Under the pieces are notes generated by a model. The model was given only the letters and a program-made list of their open reading frames with translations. It was not told where the DNA came from and searched no databases. Both the position numbers and the translations under genes were made by a program. Of a stretch of 40,104 nt of DNA, positions 14,898 to 19,926 are shown one piece after another. Within the stretch, counting starts at the first letter, position 1. Each line of letters opens with the position of its first letter. The stretch comes from a virus: positions 1 to 40,104 of IMG/VR virus record IMGVR_UViG_3300046004_001332. One strand, written 5' to 3'.

Positions 14898-14984
14898 CTA
14901 GGGCAGCAGCAGGTTCACAAGCCCGATTATGGGCAGCGCGACCGCGGCGGCTGCCAGCACGGCGTTGCGGATGACGCGGATCAC
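14898..14984 (-). CDS. 28-aa membrane peptide, GTG start
   Basis: GTG 14984 overlaps the upstream TGA as GTGA; stop TAG at 14898-14900. Sequence MIRVIRNAVLAAAAVALPII followed by GLVNLLLP: a basic start and one long hydrophobic span. It is the last gene of the leftward cluster and the third micropeptide of this layout in the genome. Unknown role. Confidence 0.5.
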   Translation of the reverse strand: MIRVIRNAVLAAAAVALPIIGLVNLLLP

Positions 14985-15181
14985 AGCCCGAGCGCCGCGA
15001 GGTCGTCGGCGATGCTCGGCAGGTCGCCCATGGGAGCGCGGTGCCAGTCGGCGGCGGTGAGGGCGGAGGCCCGGCTGCGATAGCCGCGCATGCCGCTATG
15101 CCAGAGCCCGTCGAGCGTGTTGACGAAGCTCCAGCGGTCGCCGTCCTGCGTCAGCGTGGTGTGCCAGCGGTCGCAGGCCAC
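14981..15181 (-). CDS. Unknown 66-aa protein, GTG start
   Basis: Starts (GTG) MACDRWHTTLTQDGDRWSFV and continues with a Trp-rich beta-type segment (NTLDGLWHSGMRGYRSRASA) and a C-terminal helix (LPSIADDLAALGL). The GTG overlaps the upstream TAG by one base (TAGTG). No family recognised. Confidence 0.6.
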   Translation of the reverse strand: MACDRWHTTLTQDGDRWSFVNTLDGLWHSGMRGYRSRASALTAADWHRAPMGDLPSIADDLAALGL

Positions 15182-15390
15182 TACCGCCCCCTTCTCATCA
15201 GCTCAACGACGCACGCTGCGAAATCAGCAACCGCGTCGGCGTAGGTGTCCCGCGTTGATGACGCTGCGTGCGCCCTCTGGTCCGCGGCCATCCTGAAGAC
15301 GCCAGCCGCTTCCCTCATCTTGTCCTCAAGATGCATAGATGGGAGACGCGCAAACGGCGGCGTCATATGCGGTTCGGGAAACTCGTCCAT
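15181..15390 (-). CDS. Unknown 69-aa helical protein
   Basis: MDEFPEPHMTPPFARLPSMH, then a long helix-forming segment (LEDKMREAAGVFRMAADQRA, DTYADAVADFAACVVELMRR). ATG 15390 overlaps the upstream TGA (ATGA), which fixes this start; the longer in-frame reading is an artefact of high G+C. Unknown function. Confidence 0.6.
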   Translation of the reverse strand: MDEFPEPHMTPPFARLPSMHLEDKMREAAGVFRMAADQRAHAASSTRDTYADAVADFAACVVELMRRGR

Positions 15391-15581
15391 CACCGCACCC
15401 ACAGCAGGGAGAGGGTGCCGGCGATGACGGCCAGGATCACCAGTGAGCGAGGCCGCAGGGTCTCGGCCAGCGCGCGAGCCCACAACGGAGGCTGGTCGTC
15501 GTCGCGGAAGTCCCATCCGCGGTGTGAGGCCTGGTCGGTGGTCATGGCGGCGACGCGCCGGTGGTCGCGAGGGTCGATCAT
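15390..15581 (-). CDS. 63-aa protein with C-terminal membrane span
   Basis: Polar N-terminus (MIDPRDHRRVAAMTTDQASH), an amphipathic stretch with PPLWARALAETLRPR, then a span SLVILAVIAGTLSLLWV at the very C-terminus. It looks like a tail-anchored inner-membrane protein with its bulk in the cytoplasm. Coupled to both neighbours by ATGA overlaps. Unknown role. Confidence 0.6.
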   Translation of the reverse strand: MIDPRDHRRVAAMTTDQASHRGWDFRDDDQPPLWARALAETLRPRSLVILAVIAGTLSLLWVR

Positions 15582-15790
15582 TGCGCTTGCTCCTTGAGGC
15601 ACGCCGCGAGCCGCGCGGCGGCGGAGGCGATGCGGTGGCGCTGGTCGGGGCTCAGGTCGTCGCCGAGCCGCTCCAGTTGGCCGATGGCCACGGTGAGGGA
15701 CGACATGCACCGCTCGAACGGCGTGCTGCCGTCGTGGCCGACCACGATGGCGTGCGGCAGCCCGAGGGTGGGGTGGGGCTTGAGGATCAT
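15578..15790 (-). CDS. Unknown 70-aa protein
   Basis: MILKPHPTLGLPHAIVVGHD, then a helical domain (FERCMSSLTVAIGQLERLGD, QRHRIASAAARLAACLKEQ). ATG 15790 overlaps the stop of the zinc-ribbon gene upstream (ATGA). No known family. Confidence 0.6.
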   Translation of the reverse strand: MILKPHPTLGLPHAIVVGHDGSTPFERCMSSLTVAIGQLERLGDDLSPDQRHRIASAAARLAACLKEQAQ

Positions 15791-15954
15791 TGATCCGCCT
15801 CCGCGCTGTAGCACGCCGTGCAGATGATGCGCCCTGTGTCCTCGAACGCCTCGGCGTCGGGGCTGAACTCGTCATCGTCGCCGCAGACCGTGCAGCCGCC
15901 CGTGTGGGCTTGCGCGGCGGCGTAGTAGGCCCACGCCTTCTGGTGCGCGCTCAT
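15787..15954 (-). CDS. 55-aa zinc-ribbon protein
   Basis: MSAHQKAWAYYAAAQAHTGG, then CTVCGDDDEF and, 20 residues later, IICTACYSAEADQ. The two CxxC pairs are a classic zinc ribbon. Overlaps both neighbours by 4 nt (ATGA), which supports it as a real gene although it is short. It could bind nucleic acid or a host protein; nothing more specific is visible. Confidence 0.65.
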   Translation of the reverse strand: MSAHQKAWAYYAAAQAHTGGCTVCGDDDEFSPDAEAFEDTGRIICTACYSAEADQ

Positions 15955-16214
15955 CACAGCCGCACCCCGGTGATGTCAGCCGCGATCTGGAGCCAGCTGC
16001 GGGCGGGCGTGACGCCCGGGGCGGCCAGCGCGTGCTTCAGGGCTGCGGTGTAGTCGGCGTCATCGTCGGCGTGCGCCTCGGCCAGGGCCTCAAGCCGCGC
16101 CTCGGTGTCGCAGTCGTCGCAGAGCCCGTCGGGCGTCAGGTCGTCGCAGTCGTCAGCGACGGTGACGCCGCACCGGGCGCAGTCGGCAGAGTAGATGTTC
16201 TGTGGATCTCGCAT
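15954..16214 (-). CDS. 86-aa protein with N-terminal zinc ribbon
   Basis: MRDPQNIYSADCARCGVTVA, then LCDDCDTEARL: two CxxC pairs about 20 residues apart. An acidic helical stretch (LAEAHADDDADYTAALKHAL) and a C-terminal SWLQIAADITGVRL follow. ATG 16214 is preceded by AAGGAG within the CCAATCACA leader. First gene of its cluster; a promoter could lie in or before 16235-16280. Unknown function. Confidence 0.7.
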   Translation of the reverse strand: MRDPQNIYSADCARCGVTVADDCDDLTPDGLCDDCDTEARLEALAEAHADDDADYTAALKHALAAPGVTPARSWLQIAADITGVRL

Positions 16215-16234
16215 CGGGGTAGTCTCCTTGTGAT

Positions 16235-16248
16235 TGGCAGGGATGCTA
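16235..16248. promoter_or_regulatory. Palindrome TGGCA-N4-TGCTA
   Basis: A variant of the TAGCA-N4-TGCTA palindrome found at five other places between 17440 and 19323. It lies between the HTH gene stop and the zinc-ribbon gene start, next to a CCAATCACA leader motif. Candidate operator. Confidence 0.45.
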
Positions 16249-16452
16249 GGTTGACAGTTCGGCGACTAGCTTGTCAAGCAGGGCGCGGCGGGCGGTCACG
16301 ACGCCGGCGAGCGCGGCCCGGGCGTCGGGCGTCAGTTTCAGGGTGTGGGTGCCCGCCAGGCCGGCTTGCACGGTCGAGCGCGCGACGCCTAGCAGCGCGG
16401 CGATCTCGCGATCGGAGAGGCCGGTGGCCTGTTTGAAGTCAGCGACGATCAC
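16246..16452 (-). CDS. Small helix-turn-helix DNA-binding protein
   Basis: 68 residues, GTG start overlapping the upstream stop (GTGA). MIVADFKQATGLSDREIAAL followed by LGVARSTVQAGLAG is a Cro/C1-type helix-turn-helix (residues about 12-34); the rest is helical (ALAGVVTARRALLDKLVAEL). It is the only obvious small repressor-like protein in the genome besides GcrA, so it is a candidate for binding the TAGCA-N4-TGCTA sites. Direct evidence is lacking. Confidence 0.72.
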   Translation of the reverse strand: MIVADFKQATGLSDREIAALLGVARSTVQAGLAGTHTLKLTPDARAALAGVVTARRALLDKLVAELST

Positions 16453-16736
16453 TGTGCCAGCCTTTCCAGCGTGGCCAGCCAGTCGGCGAAGGCACCAGGC
16501 GTGATCTCGGTCACGAGCGGCTCGTCGTCGCTGGCGTCGAACGGTTGCGTGCTGACGTGCGCTTGCAGGGCCTTCAGGTCGTCCAAGGCGGCGACGGCGT
16601 CGCTCAGGTCGAGGCCGTTGCGGTCGAGCGCGTCGGCGAGGGCTTCGAGGTCGGCGAGCCCGATCCGCAGGTCGTCGGCTTGGGATGGCGTGGCGGCGAG
16701 CCTAGCTTGCTCCAGTGTGTCTAGGATCGTTTTCAT
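16449..16736 (-). CDS. Unknown 95-aa acidic protein
   Basis: Very acidic and helical: MKTILDTLEQARLAATPSQA, LADLEALADALDRNGLDLSD, ending GAFADWLATLERLAQ. Such acidic small proteins can mimic DNA or bind host factors, but that is inference from charge alone. CCGGAG precedes ATG 16736. The stop overlaps the HTH gene start (GTGA), so the two are probably co-expressed. Confidence 0.65.
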   Translation of the reverse strand: MKTILDTLEQARLAATPSQADDLRIGLADLEALADALDRNGLDLSDAVAALDDLKALQAHVSTQPFDASDDEPLVTEITPGAFADWLATLERLAQ

Positions 16737-16779
16737 GGGGTGGTCTCCGGTGATGGTCAGACGATAGCCGTCCGGGAAG

Positions 16780-16803
16780 CCCCGCGCCGTTGCTGGCGCG
16801 GGG
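16780..16803 (-). terminator. GC hairpin after the clamp-like gene
   Basis: 9-bp perfect stem (ccccgcgcc with ggcgcgggg), 6-nt loop, 12 bp downstream of the stop of the leftward gene at 16816. On the transcribed strand the stem is followed by CTTC. It is almost identical to the hairpin at 17744-17767. Confidence 0.6.
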
Positions 16804-16815
16804 TGACCGGGAAGG

Positions 16816-17406
16816 CTACAGCCAGGCGGGCAGGGTGTCGCCGCCGGCGGGTGTGTGGCGCATCGGCATGCATATGCCGAAAATCGGCAGCGGTGCGTTG
16901 CCCGTGACGAGATGCGGCCCGTCGGCGTCCGCGCCGCGGATCAGGAGCGGTTGCGTGGGGCCGTCGGAGAGGGCCTTCGCCAGCGTCGCGAGGAGCTTGT
17001 GATCGAACGCGGCGGCGGTCGGCGCGAGCGCGTCGCCGGCGGTCGGCGTGGGCAGTATCCGACGCCAGTCCGGGAACGCGCCGTCGACGAGCACGGTCGA
17101 CGGCGACAACCACAGGCCGGGGACGGTGGCCGCGCCCGTGGCCGGGTCGAGCGTCAGTTCTTCGCCTTTGGCGGCGGCTTTCAGGCCTTCCTTACCCAGG
17201 CCGACGATCAGGCCGCCATCAGTGGTCGGAGGCGTGCCCGTGGGGTCGTGCGCGGCGATGAGCATATGTCCATCTGTTGCGGCCAGGATGACGCCTTCGC
17301 CGCGCGGATGCGCGCTGACGTGGACGCCTTTCAGATAGTAGCGGGTTTCCTCGGTCGATTGCGCCATGGCGACGCGGGCGAACAGTTTGGAATTGAGCGT
17401 GAGCAT
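16816..17406 (-). CDS. Sliding-clamp-like protein (DnaN-related)
   Basis: 196 residues, about half a bacterial beta clamp (~370). Visible clamp features: VILAATDGHMLIAA (the TDGHRLA motif), GAFPDWRRILP (the FPDYxxxxP motif), FDHKLLATLAKAL, and the C-terminal IFGICMPMRH, matching the PMR end of beta clamps. It could form a processivity ring for the phage polymerase as a higher oligomer, or interfere with the host clamp. ATG 17406 with AAAGGA in a CCAATCACA leader. Expressed from its own promoter at 17436-17463. Confidence 0.75.
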   Translation of the reverse strand: MLTLNSKLFARVAMAQSTEETRYYLKGVHVSAHPRGEGVILAATDGHMLIAAHDPTGTPPTTDGGLIVGLGKEGLKAAAKGEELTLDPATGAATVPGLWLSPSTVLVDGAFPDWRRILPTPTAGDALAPTAAAFDHKLLATLAKALSDGPTQPLLIRGADADGPHLVTGNAPLPIFGICMPMRHTPAGGDTLPAWL

Positions 17407-17435
17407 AGTCGGTGTCCTTTGTGATTGGCCAGTGG

Positions 17436-17463
17436 GGTTTAGCAGATTTGCTAGGGGTGTCAA
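17436..17463 (-). promoter_or_regulatory. Leftward promoter with internal palindrome (for the clamp gene)
   Basis: On the minus strand: -35 TTGACA (17463-17458), 16-bp spacer, -10 TAAACC (17441-17436). The spacer holds TAGCA-N4-TGCTA (17440-17453 on plus). Near-identical layout at 18087-18114 and 19208-19238. A repressor or activator bound at the palindrome would block or shape the promoter. Confidence 0.65.
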
Positions 17464-17702
17464 GCGGCTTGACGCGCGCAGTTCCAGCGGACCGCCTGGA
17501 CACGTTCGCGGGCCTTGTCGAGCAGATCCAGCTGCGAAGGGAGCGAGCGCGAGCCGCGCAGCGCGTCGCGTAGCGGCGTCTCATAATCGATGGCGAGCCA
17601 TGCGTCGCAGCGCGCCAGCAGGGCGGCAGGACACGCACCCTTGTAGCGGACGTCTAGCAGCGCGTTGGCAAGGTCGTGACTGGCGGCGAGAGGGCAATAC
17701 AT
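17460..17702 (-). CDS. Unknown 80-aa protein
   Basis: MYCPLAASHDLANALLDVRY, then KGACPAALLARCDAWLAIDY and a basic C-terminal helix (LLDKARERVQAVRWNCARQA). Three Cys, not in a ribbon arrangement. ATG 17702 with AGGAT in a shortened leader (CCAATCAGG). No family recognised. Its stop overlaps the -35 box of the clamp promoter. Confidence 0.6.
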   Translation of the reverse strand: MYCPLAASHDLANALLDVRYKGACPAALLARCDAWLAIDYETPLRDALRGSRSLPSQLDLLDKARERVQAVRWNCARQAA

Positions 17703-17743
17703 TGGGCGATCCTGATTGGCTGAGGCCCTAAGCGGCCTAGAAG

Positions 17744-17767
17744 CCCCGCGCCGTTGCTAGCGCGGGG
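17744..17767 (-). terminator. GC hairpin after the 17780-18058 gene
   Basis: 8-bp perfect stem (ccccgcgc with gcgcgggg), 8-nt loop, 12 bp after the upstream gene's stop. The block gaagccccgcgccgttgct is shared exactly with the hairpin at 16780-16803. Confidence 0.6.
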
Positions 17768-17779
17768 TAACTAGGCGGC

Positions 17780-18058
17780 TCAGTCCACGAACAGGACGGT
17801 GCATGAGCCATAGGGCCGGAATTCGATCTGGTCGCCGTGGCTGTGACGGACGCCCCGCGCGCCAGTCAGCCCGACCGCAGCCTTGGCGCGGCGCATGAGC
17901 TCGCGCTGATAGATGCGGTTGGCGCGGGCGTAGTTCGTTCCGCCGTCGTAACCGTAGTGGGTCAGTTCGGGCATCGTGACGGTCGCGCGGCGAACCCAGG
18001 CGTAGTTCGCTTCGCCTCCGAAAGTGTCGGTGTATTCGACGCGGTGAGAGTTGGTCAT
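17780..18058 (-). CDS. Conserved-looking small phage protein (92 aa)
   Basis: MTNSHRVEYTDTFGGEANYA, WVRRATVTMPELTHYGYDGG, YQRELMRRAKAAVGLTGARG, IEFRPYGSCTVLFVD. I recall this pattern (DTFGGEANYxWVRR and MPELTHYGYDG) from uncharacterised proteins in many phages of proteobacteria; no function is known to me. Mixed alpha/beta, soluble. Own promoter at 18087-18114 and GGAGAT ribosome site in a CCAATCACA leader. Confidence 0.8.
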   Translation of the reverse strand: MTNSHRVEYTDTFGGEANYAWVRRATVTMPELTHYGYDGGTNYARANRIYQRELMRRAKAAVGLTGARGVRHSHGDQIEFRPYGSCTVLFVD

Positions 18059-18086
18059 GGGGTGATCTCCTGTGATTGGTTAGACG

Positions 18087-18114
18087 GTTCTAGCACATTT
18101 GCTAGGGGTGTCAA
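18087..18114 (-). promoter_or_regulatory. Leftward promoter with internal palindrome (for the 92-aa gene)
   Basis: Minus strand: TTGACA (18114-18109), 16-bp spacer, TAGAAC (18092-18087). The palindrome CTAGCA-N4-TGCTAG covers 18090-18105. Followed by CCAATCACAGGAG before the start codon. Best match of the set. Confidence 0.7.
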
Positions 18115-18152
18115 CGGCTAGTTTCGAGGCGTTGACGCGCGCTCATTTTCAA

Positions 18153-18176
18153 GTTAGGCGTAGACTTACGCCTAAC
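18153..18176. repeat. 10-bp perfect palindrome
   Basis: gttaggcgta, 4-nt loop gact, tacgcctaac. Perfect stem; could be a protein site or the foot of an RNA hairpin. It lies upstream of the terminator at 18198. Confidence 0.75.
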
Positions 18177-18197
18177 CGACGCGGAGGCTGTTTTTAG

Positions 18198-18221
18198 ACC
18201 GCGTTCGGACGCCGGTTTTTT
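18198..18221 (+). terminator. Rightward intrinsic terminator
   Basis: Stem ACC-GCGT, loop TCGG, ACGC-(C bulge)-GGT, followed by six T. It reads rightward although no rightward gene ends here, so it may end a small RNA or block stray transcription into the hub. Confidence 0.5.
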
Positions 18222-18414
18222 AGCCCTAGATGACCCAGGACATGACCCAGGAAGTTGCCAATGTGGCGGAGGGTGTCCGGAATGAGGCGCGATTGTGGCG
18301 AAAGATTACGCAGAGTTCATAATTCTGGGTAATTGGGGTGACAATTTGGGCAATGGACGCGAGGCGCAAAATTGGGGCCTCAAACGCAGTGGCGGCGCGG
18401 GTTTGCGGCGCGCG

Positions 18415-18432
18415 TCTGGGTCAAATTGTCAT
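18415..18432. repeat. Left arm of 18-bp perfect inverted repeat
   Basis: tctgggtcaaattgtcat; exact reverse complement at 18504-18521, spacer 71 nt. A partial third copy (tgacaattt, preceded by a degenerate tctgggtaattg) lies at 18324-18347. Confidence 0.9.
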
Positions 18433-18462
18433 GCGTCCCTTATCTATTGGATAATCAAAAAT

Positions 18463-18476
18463 TAGCAAATATGCTA
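18463..18476. promoter_or_regulatory. Palindrome TAGCA-N4-TGCTA in the hub
   Basis: Same palindrome as in the three leftward promoters, here without a TTGACA box beside it, centred between the arms of the 18-bp inverted repeat. Confidence 0.6.
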
Positions 18477-18503
18477 TGTCTGTATAGCAGGACTTGGAAA
18501 TCG

Positions 18504-18521
18504 ATGACAATTTGACCCAGA
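18504..18521. repeat. Right arm of 18-bp perfect inverted repeat
   Basis: atgacaatttgacccaga; exact reverse complement of 18415-18432. Confidence 0.9.
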
Positions 18522-18573
18522 TTGCCAATGTCCGCGAAATTCGGGCCGCGGTATGGTGGCGCGAAATTAAGGG

Positions 18574-18735
18574 CTATTTGGCCGCTGAAATGCGATCACG
18601 AATGCGGCGCATCGTTGCGTGCTCATCGAGCCGCGCCCATATCGCGCCGGCGATGAGGATGATGGGCGTCGCGACCAAGAACGCGGCGACAGGGTTGTGT
18701 GGCGACGCCTGAACGATCGCAATGATGAGGTCCAT
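18574..18735 (-). CDS. 53-aa single-span membrane protein
   Basis: MDLIIAIVQASPHNPVAAFL, then VATPIILIAGAIWARLDEHA and a basic tail (TMRRIRDRISAAK). Residues about 17-34 form a membrane span; the positive tail should stay in the cytoplasm. GGAAGGAT precedes ATG 18735. Part of the cluster that begins at 19179. Unknown role. Confidence 0.65.
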   Translation of the reverse strand: MDLIIAIVQASPHNPVAAFLVATPIILIAGAIWARLDEHATMRRIRDRISAAK

Positions 18736-18775
18736 AACTAGATCCTTCCAAAACCGGCCCTAAGCAGCCGTGAAG

Positions 18776-18798
18776 CCCGCCGACTGATAGCCGGCGGG
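18776..18798 (-). terminator. GC hairpin after the 18811-18981 gene
   Basis: 7-bp perfect stem (cccgccg with cggcggg), 9-nt loop, 13 bp after the stop. Same style and position as the hairpins at 16780 and 17744, and on the transcribed strand also followed by CTTC. Confidence 0.5.
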
Positions 18799-18810
18799 TA
18801 ACAGGGTAGC

Positions 18811-18981
18811 TTAGACAGGCCTGGCGCTCGTGCAGGGGTATTTGCGGGGCTTGAGACCGTCGTCATCAAACAGGACGACAGGAACGCCGGCATAAGCCCC
18901 GACGCTGACGACACGCCCAAAACGGACACGCCCGTAGCTTTCGACTGACACGCGGTCGCCGACGCTGAATGAATAGGTCAT
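18811..18981 (-). CDS. 56-aa beta-barrel-like small protein
   Basis: MTYSFSVGDRVSVESYGRVR, FGRVVSVGAYAGVPVVLFDD, DGLKPRKYPCTSARPV. The alternating pattern VGDRVSV...GRVVSV...VPVVLFDDG looks like a small SH3/KOW-type barrel, common in phage early proteins. Starts 3 nt after the upstream gene's stop. Unknown function. Confidence 0.65.
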   Translation of the reverse strand: MTYSFSVGDRVSVESYGRVRFGRVVSVGAYAGVPVVLFDDDGLKPRKYPCTSARPV

Positions 18982-18984
18982 GGC

Positions 18985-19179
18985 TCAGCGCTCCGCTTTG
19001 GCAAACAGCACCGTGACCGCCAAGAGCGGGCACAGCACAGACAGCGCAATCAGGCCGAAACCGACGGAACGGATTTGGGCTTCAGCTTCGAACTCGGCGG
19101 CGTTAGCCAAGATGTCGAGTCCACCGACGGCGAAGATGACGGCAGCGAAGATAAGGAAAAGGGCGGATGCGATACGCAT
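18985..19179 (-). CDS. 64-aa protein with two membrane spans
   Basis: MRIASALFLIFAAVIFAVGG and SVGFGLIALSVLCPLLAVTV flank an acidic loop (NAAEFEAEAQ). Two spans with a short basic tail (FAKAER). AGGATCT in the TCAATCACA leader before ATG 19179. First gene of a three-gene cluster with its own promoter. Could affect the host envelope; unknown. Confidence 0.65.
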   Translation of the reverse strand: MRIASALFLIFAAVIFAVGGLDILANAAEFEAEAQIRSVGFGLIALSVLCPLLAVTVLFAKAER

Positions 19180-19207
19180 TGGGTTAGATCCTGTGTGATT
19201 GACACCC

Positions 19208-19238
19208 TATCTATCTAGCACATTTGCCAGTGTGTCAA
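19208..19238 (-). promoter_or_regulatory. Leftward promoter with internal palindrome (for the 64-aa gene)
   Basis: Minus strand: TTGACA (19238-19233), then a TGGCA-N4-TGCTA palindrome (19216-19229 on plus), then overlapping TAGATA boxes (19217-19212 with a 15-bp spacer, or 19213-19208 with 19). Followed by a TCAATCACA leader. Confidence 0.6.
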
Positions 19239-19506
19239 CACCTATTGACGCCTAGCCCCCAATCATTCTACGCCATGGTCCATGGCGTAGACGAAACGCC
19301 ACGCGACGCTAGCAGATATGCCAGCGCATCCCTCGCCAGCTGGCGCACGCTGCTAACCCTACGCGCGACGCGAGCGCCAGGCCGACGCCAGGCGACGCCG
19401 GCTGATAACTAGAGGGGGAGGGGGTAGGGCCGAGCGAAAGGAGAATGCGTTAGGGACCGCCCGTGAACGATTTTTATTTTTTGCAAAACTGCCCTAACAT
19501 CCCCGC
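19239..19506. promoter_or_regulatory. Control region between early leftward and late rightward genes
   Basis: Holds a 23-bp palindrome (19268-19290), another TAGCA-N4-TGCCA site (19310-19323), a purine-rich tract (about 19413-19443), and a T-rich stretch (19471-19482) just before the small terminase gene. A rightward TTGACG at 19245-19250 with the palindrome over its -10 position is a candidate late promoter, a weak match. Confidence 0.45.
19268..19290. promoter_or_regulatory. 23-bp perfect palindrome, candidate operator
   Basis: ctacgccatgg, central t, ccatggcgtag: 11-bp perfect arms with one centre base. Too short a loop for an RNA hairpin, so a dimeric protein site is more likely. Confidence 0.6.
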
Positions 19507-19926
19507 ATGAGCTTCATCACCCTCACGCATGAGCCGCTCCAGCTACAGGCCACCGAGCAGCGGCTGACCGCCCTCTACGACGCCGCCCGCAAAGGGCTGA
19601 AGGGCGACGTCCTGGCCTTCGCGGCAGGGATGAAGCCCTCCGACTTCCGGCGTCTGGCCCAAGTCGACCCGCTGGTCGAGCTCGCCGTGGAGAAGGGCGC
19701 GGCAGACGGTGAGCTCGAACTGGCCAACACGCTCTACGACGCCGCCGTCACCTACAAAGACCCCAAGGTCGCGCTCGACCTCCTGCGCCATACGCGCGGG
19801 TGGGTCGCCAAGCAGCAGATCGACGTCGAGGTGAACGACAAGATAAGCGTCCTCAAGGCCCTCGAACTCGCCAACCAGAGGGTCGACGCCCTGACGATCG
19901 AGGGCACCGCCGTTGCAATCGACTAG
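19507..19926 (+). CDS. terS: Terminase small subunit
   Basis: 139 residues, right upstream of the large subunit and overlapping it by 14 nt. Helical N-terminal domain with a possible HTH (VLAFAAGMKPSDFRRLAQ), AAADGELELANTLYD-type repeats and an ALDLLRHTRGWVAKQQIDVE segment typical of small terminases. It would recognise the packaging site. No Shine-Dalgarno sequence precedes the ATG; an A+T-rich tract lies 25 nt upstream, so a leaderless or near-leaderless transcript is possible. Confidence 0.8.
   Translation: MSFITLTHEPLQLQATEQRLTALYDAARKGLKGDVLAFAAGMKPSDFRRLAQVDPLVELAVEKGAADGELELANTLYDAAVTYKDPKVALDLLRHTRGWVAKQQIDVEVNDKISVLKALELANQRVDALTIEGTAVAID

Larger units (their letters stand above)
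18121..18573. other. Noncoding repeat-rich hub, candidate origin or control region
   Basis: About 450 bp with no convincing gene. It holds a 10-bp palindrome (18153-18162 with 18167-18176), a rightward terminator (18198-18221), short repeats (gacccag and ttgccaatgt near 18244 and 18514), and an 18-bp perfect inverted repeat (18415-18432 with 18504-18521) around the most A+T-rich stretch of the window (about 18439-18488). A TAGCA-N4-TGCTA palindrome (18463-18476) lies almost exactly at its centre. The layout suits a replication origin or a bidirectional control site. Confidence 0.6.

Noticed and set aside
18494-18712. Rightward 72-codon ORF in and beside the noncoding hub
   Set aside because: TTG start inside the inverted repeat, no ribosome site, and it runs antisense to the better-supported membrane protein gene at 18574-18735.
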